A stretch of DNA of 64,000 bases from Volvox africanus. Taxonomy: Eukaryota; Chlorophyta; Chlorophyceae; Chlamydomonadales; Volvocaceae. The position numbers and the translations under genes were made by a program. A model generated the notes under the pieces. The model was not told the origin of the DNA. It searched no databases and saw nothing but the letters and a program-made list of their open reading frames with translations. The stretch is taken from the NCBI GenBank assembly GCA_030268105.1, contig BSDZ01000005.1, positions 124,001-188,000 on the forward strand, written 5' to 3'. How positions within the stretch are numbered: position 1 is the stretch's first letter; every line of letters begins with the position of its first letter. This document shows positions 10,635-22,600 of this stretch, piece after piece.

Positions 10635-13600
10635 ATGGATGACGATGACTGGGTGAGTGCGTTGCTCCGGAAACCTGTCGCGTTGCACAATGCCCAAACC
10701 GAAAACCTCACCCCGCTGTACTTGATCCGCGCAGGACGTTGATATCGATGTTGACGCACTTGTGGAGCAGCATCGTCAACGCGATGCAGCTGCTGCAGCT
10801 GGCAGCTCTGGGGCTCGTACCTGCGCAACCTTTGGGAACCCAGAGTTTCATTCTGGTACCAGCACAGGTGCGCAGCAGCAACAGCAGCAACAGCAACAGC
10901 AGGGATCGGCAGCCGTGAAAGCACAGCAAATCCGCGACCGCTGGGCCAAGCCCAAGGCTCACCGTTCGGGGTTGGATCTCCATGGTACTGGCCACATTGT
11001 GAAAGATGCCGATGGATCAATGCATTTGCATCAGCAGGGCCGTGGATGGCAGCCTCCCGCCTCAGCTGCTGTGAATGCAGTTTCGGGAACTGGAGCACCG
11101 ATATTCCCTAGGCAGCAGCAGCAACCCAGTTGGCAAGCCGTGCGGCCACAAGGCACCGCTGCATCTATAGTGCACATATCGCAGCAACAACATCACCAGC
11201 AACAGCAGCAGCTCTGGGACTCACTGCCACAGCAAGCATCGGCTCAGGCCTACGGCCCCAGCGGATGGCAGACAGCCCCAACGTACTCATACCCGACGGG
11301 TCTTCAACAGCAGCAGCAGCAAGCAGGGGGATCCTGGCCATTAGGAGGTAGTGGCAGCGGTCCCGGAACAAGATCTTGGCCGTACCAACCGCTTGCAGCA
11401 GCTGCGCCGTACCAGGCGGCCCCTGATGGCGCTCCCCAGTGTGCAGCCGGGGCCCCACCTTCGGGCGCGCCGCCGCCGCAGCCCGACCCCTCCTCTTGCG
11501 TGGGATTCCGGCCGCCTTATCAGCATACCGCATCGGTAAGGCCCCCTGCTGGTCTTGATAGTCACACCGGTTGTAGTCCGGAGGGCGGGTGGCAGTGGCG
11601 CGAGCGGGGGTGTCCGGCACGTGATGGTGACGGCAGGCGTGGCCCTGCGGTGGATCCCGGCGGCGTGGCTGCGGCTGATGGAGAGGCGTCGCTGCTGGAC
11701 TTACCGCTACAAAAGCGCAGACAGCAGCGACGTAGCCAGCCATGCACACCGCAGCCGGGGCTGCAGCAACAGCAGCATCAGCAGCGGGGACAAGAGAGCA
11801 AATCCTTGCCAGCACCGATACACCCCGTGCCGCCAGGAGAGTCTGGGGCTAATGGACCGGCGGCAGTAGCCAGGACAGCAGGAGGGGCTAACCGACAAGC
11901 GGGCCCTAACTCCGGGGCAGCTTTGAGTTACTGGGACAGTATGTTTGGTGAGGGAGCCAGAGAGTCAGCGGTTCGCCAGGCCCAGGAAATTGCATTACAG
12001 CCGTTGCGGCCGCCACTGCTGCCATCGGCTGGTAGGGCCAATCCGGAGAGGAGCCCGCCACAGCGGAAGGTCCCTCCGCTACATGTAGACGATCCCGAGA
12101 TGGTAGGTGCGACGACCAGAGCGCTCGGGAGTCTTCGTGTCTTGTGCATCAATGTGGGGTACGACCCGGGCAGGCAGCGGACCATCCTTATCCCACCTGG
12201 GGTGAAGAATCCTAAGCCCTCAACCTCGGGAGGTGTCTGTGTTATTCTTTGTGTACATGTGAGAAGGGCGGACGAACGTCAGAACCATGACATGCGTGAT
12301 CCAGCACTAAGGCATTTCAACTGTCATATGATATGGGATGCAGGCCCGAGCGCTGTTACGGGGGGACTTCGTGGAACTGTCAGCTCCCACCGAGCCAGGG
12401 GTCGACGAGACGTTGAAGGACGCGTCCAAAGACGTTGACTGGGACGTGGGATCTGGCGGTAATGGCGTCGCTGATCGCGCCGGCCAGGGCTTGACGGTGT
12501 CCAACGACGGTGCAAATCCCGGCATGATGCTGCATGCTGTACATGCCAGGTGGGTTATTGTGCCGCGCCGAGGTGGATTTGTCGTACACTGCGGTTTGGG
12601 TTTGACATAGTTGGCCCATCAGGACCTCCGCCGAGTTATCGGGATCGTTCCGGGCTTCCCCGGTTGCCTTCTCAGGTGTCTAGGACCCCGACATTCACGC
12701 AAACCGGGTTCTCCGGTGTTGCCTCTCATGCGCCTCGCCCAAGTGTATGCATATCTCTATGGACGTGTAGCCATCCACGTAATTGAAAAACCTTGAGCCC
12801 CCATAACGGCTGTGTGTGCGCAGAACGTGGGGATTTGGGCCGGGCCAAACCGGCCCCCGACCCTCGAATGCCGCTCAAGTGGACTGAAGTGAGTCCCGCC
12901 ACGACGGTGACTGTAACTGTGACTGTGACTGTGTGTGAACGTACACAGGACGTGGCTGTACCCGAAAGACCTTCCCCTGCGCGACTACCAGTTTTCGCTG
13001 GTGCGCTCGGCTCTGTTTAACAACACTCTGGTCTGCTTGCCCACGGGACTGGGCAAGACGCTGATCGCAGCGGTGGTGATGCTCAACTATTACAGGTTGG
13101 TGCACCTCATCGTTGTCCGGTTCCTGTAACAGGCGGGATGCCGCGGGACCGAGCCCCAGCGGGAAGATATACAGCGGCATTGGAGGAGGCTCAAAAAACA
13201 CGCTCTATCTATCTGGGGGGGCCATAACGAACCCTAAGACTCTTGACGGGGTTAGCACTTGAGTGGTGCATAACCTCTCTGCGTGTATGTATGTGTGTGT
13301 ATGTGGGGGATTAGGTCTTCCTATTTAAGTCTTTCTCATGGCGACTTTCGATCCATGTTCTCGCCCTTGCTCTGATCCTCAGGTGGTTTCCGGAGGGGAA
13401 GATCGTCTTCGTGGCTCCCACCAAGCCGCTGGTGGAGCAGCAGATGAAGGCGTGTAAGGAGAAGACCTGCATTCCTAAGGTAGCGCGGAGCCAACCTAGC
13501 TCAGCTTTTATCATCCTCGTGCTGTTAGTGCTCCAAGCGTTTGGGACTTCATCGTGATTTCCCCACGTCGTCATTGTGTTGTTGCTGCTGCTGCTGTTGT

Positions 13601-16600
13601 CGTTTTATCCCCTTCACGTACGTGCGGTTGTCATTCGTCAGGCCGACATTGTCCAGCTGACGGCCACACGGGGTCCCGGAGAGGGTAGGGCTGCGGAGTG
13701 GGCAGCGCGCCGCGTGTTCTTCTGCACGCCCCAGATTCTGGAGAATGACGTTGCCAGCGGCACCTGTCCTAAAGAGAAGTAGGTGGGGTTTGGATTGTGA
13801 AGAGGCGGTCGCCGACTGGTTCATGACCAGGAACAGCGGACGACCAAATCTTAGCACACCTCGCTATGTACCCCCTGTTGGGGGTGGGCTTTCGCGATCG
13901 ACAAAAAACGGAATGCAGTTAACCCGCGTCCTTAGCTTCCAGCCGCAAATCTCAAGTACAACAGGGCAGGACGCACGGATTAACGATTGTCCGAATTAGG
14001 AGCTCGGCTGTCAGCTGATTGTATGAATGGGTTCCTAATTAGGATGTCCTCAGCGAACGGGTTCATATAGTTATGCTCCCCTGCAGGCTGGTGTTGCTAG
14101 TTGTGGACGAGTGTCACCGGGCCCTGGGCAAGGCGGCGCCTGTCACTGCACTGCAGGTGCGTTGTGGAGAAGTAGTAGCATGTGACTCCGAACTCACGAA
14201 CCAACATTACAGATCACGGACGCCCATGCGTTCTTTCGTCGTACCTTGACAACCTCTCCTGCTGCTATTAATTAACCACAGGCACTGCGCAGCGAGCAGC
14301 TGCGGATTCGTGTAGTGGGTCTGAGTGCAACACCTGGATCCAATGCGGATTCGGTTCAGGAGGTGATCCGGAACCTGGGGATCAGCCGGGTGGAGTTTCG
14401 GAGTGAGGAGGACCCCGATGTCAGCCCTTTCTGTCATAAAAAACAGGTGGGCCTAACTGGAGAAGTGGAAGGGACCTAAAACCCAACCTTAAATGGCCAT
14501 TACAGCGAGCACCTACGATGAAACAAGGCCCACATACACACTTCCCCTTTTTAGTCTTACCCGCTTGCTTCTGAAAACACACACGCACACACAGAGCCCT
14601 CTTCCTCGTGGCAGAGTATCGTGAAAGCGACACCAACAAATTAAACTTGCGAGCACTGCACGATTGGTCACAAAGCCACACTCACAGTGAGCAGCTGAAC
14701 CCCGGAGCTGGCCCATCGCCGCATGTATTGCATTCCTGAGGCTGGTCTGTTGCTTGTCACAGGCAGTGTCCCATCTTTTTCCTTACCGCTGACCTATTAA
14801 TGAGCTGGCCTTCTACTGTAACGACCATATTGCAATCTAGCTCCTTAACATCTATACCTAGATTATGGCTGACATACCGTTGTTTCGTGGCTTTCTGCCG
14901 TATCGTCGCACTGGGTTCCCAGGTAGATGTGATTGAAGTGCTTCCCGATGACATCCTGCGCCCCGTGGCGGAGAGTGTGGTGCTGCTGCTGCGAGGGGTA
15001 AATGCGAAGCTGCTTCAGTACAGGGTGAGTGTTGAGGGGGGGCTTTATAGGAATGAGGACGTGGTGTACCCCACGGAAGTGCAAATCGTGTTTACGAATC
15101 TATGTATGTGTATGTTTGTGTGCAGGTAGCGGTTAGTCGGACTCAGAACGCTGCCAGTCGTTTTGCTTTAGAGGCCAGGTAGCCCAGTTTCACGTGTATC
15201 AGTTTGACATGCTGAATGAATGGACATCAAAGTAGTTAATTAATGTAATGTAGCAGAGCTTTGAGCGGATCCGGGAACATTGTCGATGTGATCTTCACGA
15301 GTGCAGGTGGTCGACCGGTGTGATGCGGAGAATGTCGGGCGCTTCTCTTTCGTGAACAAGATGAAGCAGTTTCAGGTGAGAATCCGTAATCGGGTGTGAA
15401 ATGCGGGGCATGGGTAGCATGAGCATGTGTGGTGCGATACGCCTAGGCTGGGCGAGGAGGGGATGCTTCAGCCCATTCAAGGCCGCAGAGTGGAGCATGA
15501 AGGCTTCGGAGTGCCAACATCCCATCCCTCGCTCCTGGTCCTGCTGCCTGCCATGATCTTTCCCCTTCTCCGACACCCAGCAGTACAAGACGCACACGCA
15601 GTTGCTGTATCGCTACCTACACGATGCTTAGTAATTTGCGTTCCTTGGAAAGAGAGCTAGGTCTCGTCTATTCGTCCTCGTCCCCTTTGTCTCATACCCA
15701 TACATTCCATGGATGTCCGCGTCCCCATCACCCCCTGGGGCCGGGCCCGCAGAGCTCTTTGCCAGACAACAAGTCCCTTGAGAAGACGGCCATCCCCAAG
15801 ATATACAACCTTTTCAACCAGGTCTGTCCGTCTGTATAAAGATTGACAAAAAAACATTACATCATATCGACGACCTGCAAACATTTGGACCATTTTTTAG
15901 CAACCAGTTACTTTTTCGTAACCAGAAAATATTCTGGACTTCAGAAGCAGTAACCAGGAAATGGGTGGGGACTTGGGCTGGTTACTTGCGATGCATGTAC
16001 AAGGTGTATGATCCTGGGATGCCTATGGGTAAATAATCGTCCAAGATGACCAATTATTTGGAAACCTGCCATCGGAGTACCATGGATTTAATAGAGTATA
16101 ACGATTGTATTGAGGGGATTTTAAGATATTAGCCCCGGTTCAAGGCCCCCCCCACTGCTGGGGCGCCGGCCCCAAAGGTCCGGTAGATTTTACAAAATGT
16201 TGTATCTCTGTTGTGTCCGCCTAAGCAAAGGCCCAATTGGAAGATGACCATACATAGTTCATCCTGGACACTACCCGTAGATACTACACAAAAGAGGGTT
16301 TTGCCAGAAAAACTTATGAATGGACGTATGCGTATGATGATCTGAAGCCCCCCAAAGCTGTTGCTCTTCCAAAGACAAAAAGACAATTTGCTAAGTTCAT
16401 AGTCAATGGCAAGCAGTTCCACCAGGTCAGTAGGGTTCTCCAGCCTGAAAATCCCTGCATGTGCATGTATGCCCAGGACTTCTTGAAGTTCAGCACATTT
16501 CCGTACACAGAGACCATTTCTAGTTTTCCACCTGATGACGTGGTGAGCAGCAATTATAAGTGGATAAATGCAGAGCAATAGTGAGAGGGAGCCATCCATT

Positions 16601-19600
16601 AAGTTTGGTAAGGGGGAAACTCACACCCTGGTAGAACCCCAACTAGCATACACAGGTTGATGCAAACGCAACAGGATGCGCATGAATCCCGTCTGCCTTA
16701 TGGTGGAGATCCGGGCTGGTGCTGCGTCAGGTTATAACCCGCCACCCTATATGAAGAAAAGTGGAGGGTAGTGCCAGGAAAACAAAATAACCCCATCTGT
16801 TGGGTGCAAGGCGCAAGCTGTCCTACGGGGTGCCAGGGGCGGCCGAGGACGTTCGCTACAGGGTGGGAAGGATTGTAAACTTGCACCACGGCATCATGCG
16901 CTATTGCAACCTGTGTTACAAAGTGAATCTCCTAAGTGAGGCAAGGTGGTATTTAGGTTTTTTCATGCTCATGACTGGGCGCAAAAGGCCAGGCCTTTTT
17001 CGCCATTTTCGTAACCACCACAACTGAAATTTCTTGACCTGTACCCTAAGTCCAACCCCCCAAAAACGAAAAAACTCACTGATCTGGATTTATCATCCTT
17101 TTTGTCAGGGGGATAGCAACACCGGCAATACTGGTAGCCTCACGACCAAGTCCGAGCGCATAGCTGCTTTGCCAGCACGTTTCCTTACATCCAGGGAACT
17201 TGTCCCCAATATTGCCATTCGCTTCGAGACCGCTACCACGCCAAGTCCTGCCATGCCTGCCCCAAATTACGGCCCTCCTCCTACTCACCTTACCTACGTA
17301 AAAGGTGTTCTCTCACATACTCAAGTATAACAATCCAGACACCCCATTTCCAGCCGCATAAAGCCCAACTCATCACCAGCAAGGTGGCCCTCGTAAACCT
17401 ATGTTTAGTTCTTTCCAGCCAACTCCGGGCTCCGAAAACCTTCCAAGTTCGTCGTAACTCCCGCTCGCCAGGATAGTTCCTGGCGTTCATCTTCTCCAGA
17501 AGCCTCACCGGCCCTCGTCCCCTACGTTCTTGGTTGGCAACATATGTGTTATCCAGATCATCTTTCTGGCCACCGTTCTGGAAAGTATCACCACCCAGGG
17601 CGCTAAGATGGCGGCGGACTTCGTCCGGCTGGAGGTTGCGAAGAACGGTGGACAGTCGCTGAGGGACCTGATGTGCAAACCCGAATGGAAGGTACGGAAG
17701 AAGGGCATTGTCGTAACGCTCTGCCCATTCCTGCTGTCTGTTTGGGTGCGGGACCGTAAGACGGCTTCATTCAATTCCGCCTCTAAGGCCTGACTGTTTT
17801 GCTGCCTGGCCGGTTCCCCTGTTCAAAATCCCACAGGCAGTTCGACAGCGGCTAGAGGAGTGTGGGCGTTACACACACCCAAAAATGCGCCGACTAGAGG
17901 TCAGCCTTTCGCCATGTTTTCAGAGCTCGAACGCGCTCATTGGTGTTCACCTCACACGTGTCCGTCCTCCCGCGTCCCACCCTCACTTCCCCTTAGTTCT
18001 TCTTGGTCGGTGTCTTCGCCCTGGCTAAAATACGTCTGTGCCTGATGTCACCTGTGTCACCTGTACCTGTGCCAATGCATTCGCAGGAGGTCGTATTGCA
18101 ACATTTCGGTCTCCAGCAGAAGCTGCATCAGGGACAGCATCATATGGCTGGACCTTCCCATGCCTCCGCATCGGCATCACCCTCTGGAGGGGTTGATGAA
18201 GGAGGCGGGAGGTGCGAGGAGGGGAACAAGCCGAACGGCCGAGGTGGCGACACCGTTGCCGCTGACGCCGATGGCGGTGGGGAAAGAAAACGCGTCATTA
18301 TCTTCACAACTTTACGGGATACTGTTGCAGAGATCGTGTCCTGCCTGGAGCGCCACGCCCCGAAGATCATGCCCCGAGTGTTCGTTGGACAAGGCGCCCG
18401 CGGATCCGGAAGGTATATCGTGCGTCCTCCTTGCTAGGCTAACATATTGTGACGCAGAAATTTACTCGTGTTGAGACACCAAGTACTGTGGAGGGGGAAC
18501 CAGGCGTTGCTCGTTGCATCGCGATGTTGAGGATGTTGAGCCTTGCCTGCGCGCTGTTTGGGCTCCTGACCTCAACCAAGTCTCTCACCTGTGAAGCCCC
18601 CTAGGGGTCATGCCCCTTTCTGAAGCATCTTTGGCGTTGTTGAGTGTGCAGTTTGTTGAGTGTTGGATTATGCCATTGGGAGTACGCGAACCTGAGCTCT
18701 GGGGCTTTGTACATGGAATGTGGCAAATCGCAGGGCAACCGGTGGCGGCGGGAGGGGCGCCGGCGGCCGGGGACGAGGACGAGGACGAGGCGGCCGGGGC
18801 CCAGCGGCCGCTGCGGCATCGGACGGTGGCCACGAGGGCGGCACTGCCGGTGATGGCGGCCATGGAGCCGCCACAGCTGCGATGACCATGACCATGAACC
18901 AAGAGGAGCAGCGCGCTGTGTTGCAGGTAGGACATAAGCCAGCTGGTGCGCAAGGTAGGAGAGCGCTGTCGTCGTATTGGGGTGTCGTGTGAAAAGTTGG
19001 AATGGCCACTGTTTCACTATCTCCGAATTTTGCGTTGTAAAGGTTTACTGGCTTCTGTGCCATTCCACTCTGTCGTCTGCCTTGGATGTGGCCATCCCGT
19101 TTATTTCCATTTGATTGCTGATGCTGATGCTTTGCACCGGCGTTCGCTTGTCTACTGCTCCAGGGATTCCGCGACGGCGTGTTCAATGTCCTCGTTGCCA
19201 CATGCATCGGAGAGGAGGGTCTGGACATTCCGGAGGTGCGCGTCAGACTCTCCGAAACCACTCCGGTAGCCCAGCCTGGAACGGACGCCAACGGACTGTT
19301 GATTCCATCATTGAACGACAGCGGATCTGGACAACAAGGCAGCAACTTGCTAGCCCGCTCTGCGAGAACACGGCGGAGAAGGGTCGTCTTGCCTAAGAGC
19401 AATTGACTTGAAACGAACCAGCATTCAACGCGCGGTGCCTTCTTACCTGTCCCGCTCTGTTTTCAGTCATCGGCTGCCACCCAATTAGGGGGCCGCCTTC
19501 CTGAACCAGCCCCTTCCATCCAGTCAGCGTCGCCTGCTCCTGCCCTTGCCCCTGTCCCTGTGCCCCGCCCCTTCGCTCCCCCGTTTCACCCGACAGGTGG

Positions 19601-22600
19601 ACCTCATTGTGTGCTATGACAGCAGCGCATCACCCACCCGCCAAATCCAAAGAATGGGTCGCACGGGGCGCCATCGGGAGGGCCGGGTGGTGTACGTGTT
19701 AGCGGCGGGAAAGTGAGTGCTGCTGTGTTAGGGTTGGGAAGCGAAATCTCACAAATTTGGCTCAGTTCTTGACGCGCAATTCCACAGTTGCAAACCCCCT
19801 TCCACACACACGACGCAATGGTGATGAACTGAGGGTTTTAAACCCATGTTTACATGTTGGAAACATGGTACGTATTCGTGCATGGGGTACCTAGAAGAAG
19901 GCTAAGGACCCTTCGCACCCAGGCGGGGTGCGATGGTAGCAGAGCCCTTCGTGCGTCCGGGCTGTACCCTTTATGCTCCTGCTGCCAGCACGGGCCATCT
20001 CCTGTCCTAATGGGCACCTGTGCGCTGTAGCTCGCGCAAATCTAAGTTCCTGCGACCTAAGTTCCTGCGACGAATGGTTAGTGCGACCTGTTAGTTCGCT
20101 GCTGTCTGCTCTCACAGGGAGACTGACAATTACTACAGGAGCCAGGAGGAGATGCGGCGTCTGCAGGTATGAGCCTTCCTGGAGCACCTGGCCGTCCTCG
20201 TTCTCATCCACTGCCCGCCTTTAAACCCGCATCCTTCCCCTGACCTCCCCCCGCTTCCACTCAGGCGCTGCTACGCGATGCGCCGCGGGTCTTCGAGCTG
20301 TCCCGCTCCTCTCCCCCAATGCTCCCAAGCGGCTGCCATCCTAGGCCGGTTTTGTTGAGGCTGCAGGAGGCTGCGGCTGCGGTGTTGGCGCACCAAAAGC
20401 AACAGCAGGTGTGGTAGTGTGTTACCAGATACCCTACCTTATAGGGGGGGGCTGTAGAGATACATAACAGCCGTGTGGGTTGATAGCACAGTGAACAGGA
20501 GGGTGATTGTATAAAGTAACAATTACTATTACAGCGAAAGGGCTTCAAGGGACAACAAGCTGCAAAATTTCCAGGACATTCCATTACGGGGTAGAGTGTA
20601 CAGGCTTTGGGAATCGTAAACCTCCCTTCCAGCCGGGAACTGAGAAACTGGGTCTGCCCCGACCAACAGGCGGTGGCTAAGAAGCAGACGGGCAAGCGCG
20701 TGGCCGCGGGAGGTGCTGCCGCCACCGCAGATATTACAGGAGCTCCAGGAGGGGAAGGAGGGGCAGCTAAGCGCCGAAGGGGCATTACTTCCGCCACCGG
20801 CGGTGAGAAGCATTTGACGGCAGCGCAGCAGGCGGCGGCGGCCCGGTGGGCAAAACGACCCGTGGGTCATGACTTCATTACAATTGATGATGATGAAGTA
20901 TGTGGCGATGCTGTTGGCGGCGATGGTGGGTCATAATGATGGAATTATCTGCTCCTTTACCTATACCCTGTTGTGCCTGGTCTCCTGGATTTGGATTTGG
21001 ATTTGAGTCTGAGCTTTTTTACTCCGGGTATTCCATTCCCTTGTACAAAATGTATTTAGGTTTCCGCCTTACCACAGGGAACGCAGACGCGGACATCACT
21101 GAAGACGCTGAGGTTAATGTGCCTCTGGCGCAGCGAGTCCTGGCCAAAATCCGCGAGGCAAAACAGCAGCAGCAGCCTGGGCGGCGGCCAAGCGGCGCCG
21201 TCCCCTCACTGAAGCCGCTGTGGGGCTCACAGGACCCACTTGATGACGATGAGGACCCGAGCAAGTTCGACTGGGCGAGGGAGATTTACTATACTAAGCC
21301 ACCTGCAGGAGGAGGGGCCAAGGCGGCCGCAGACGACGCGGCAGGAGCAGCAGCGGGAGGAAGAGGGTGCTCCTTAGCAATAACAGGGATGGCACCAGCA
21401 GCGGCTGGTACTGATGCTGTAGCGGTAGCAGCGGTATCAGGGGATGGCAACGGGTGCGCGGGTGCTCAAGGTTCAGCAGTGGAAGCGGCTTGGCCAGGAG
21501 CCGCGATGGAAGCTCGAGCCCCCACAGCAGCGGAAATGCCATCAGCGTCTACAGTGGCAGCAGCCAATGGCATCCCCCAAACCTCGACACCACACATGCT
21601 TGTTGATGGGCGAACTCAAACTCATCCGGAGCCACACACAACCCCAGACCCCGGCGTTGCCCCCACTGCCACCGCCGCTACCGCCACAGTCGATGTCCCT
21701 TCCGCTGCGGCTGCTGCCGGCTCCCCCAAACCGCTAAGGCACATCATGTCGGACCTTGCACCCCACGACGGGTGTTTCAACAGTCACCGCCCTGCTGGTG
21801 GCATTGCTGCTAGCGGTCTGTGGCTGAGTCCGCAGCTTACCGCGGCGCTGCATGACCTGCTGCTGGGCCCCACCACCCTCGGCACCAGCGCAGGCACCTG
21901 CTCCGAAGGCAAAGGCCGGCCGGTGGGTCCGTTTCCGCCGCGCCATGGGACCGAAGCACCTCACGGGGAACCACCTAGGGCGGAGCCGGCGTCCCATGTG
22001 TCAGTCGGATTCCTGGAGGCGCTTCTGAAACCCATCAGCGACGACGAGGCGGCCGAGCTGGTTGCCGCCGCAGGCAACCATCCAATAGCTCGTTTGGCGG
22101 CCACATTTAAGCCCCAGCCCCTTAACTATAGACCACCGCCAATGGTACCACCCCACGAGCCTCCCAAGCGCCATCTTGAACCCGCAGTGCGACAGGGAAC
22201 AGCCAACCCATTAGCACAGGGAGACAGCCTTCAGCAAACAGGTACGATCCGCCCATCGGCAGTATGCGCTCACGCGTCAGCGCCGATGAAACCGAATGAA
22301 CATATGCAGCGCTCAGTGTACGGGGTCGGACAGGGACCCGAGGGTCAGTCGACACATGAGAACGCATCAGGGAGCCTTACGGCCCCGCCCGTTGCAGTGA
22401 CAGCGCTCGCCCGCTCGGGCTGTGCCGCCGCGAAGGTTACAGCAGCGGATCAGGGACCAGAGGTCCTGGAGCTCTTGTCGGACGACTCTGGGTCAAAGTC
22501 TGGCTGTCGCAACTGTGTTGGCGGAGGTGACAGGGGGCGCGGTGATGATTTTGATCCAGACAACATCGTCATGACTTTGGACGTAGTGCCTTTGGCGGCT

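Larger units (their letters stand above)
12949..20408 (+). other. FANCM: FANCM SF2 helicase core (domain segment)
   Basis: This segment of the gene holds both RecA-like domains. Motif [16 protein letters not shown] then [14 protein letters not shown]. Motif Ia: [11 protein letters not shown]. Motif Ib region: [15 protein letters not shown]. Motif [12 protein letters not shown], with Cys where animal and fungal FANCM/Mph1 usually have Ala. Motif [11 protein letters not shown]. The insert domain lies between, including THPKMRRLE. Motif [14 protein letters not shown]. Motif [18 protein letters not shown]. Motif [22 protein letters not shown]. Order and spacing match FANCM rather than Dicer or RIG-I. 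All catalytic residues appear intact, so an active ATPase is expected. Confidence 0.92.

Noticed and set aside
16129..16599. Minus-strand 156-codon ORF in the FANCM intron
   Set aside because: No family motif. It overlaps the more protein-like plus-strand frame and looks like its shadow.
20535..20592. Exon-like stretch [16 protein letters not shown] in FANCM
   Set aside because: It ends in a phase that fits no neighbour, while the exons at 20408 and 20670 join directly in frame.
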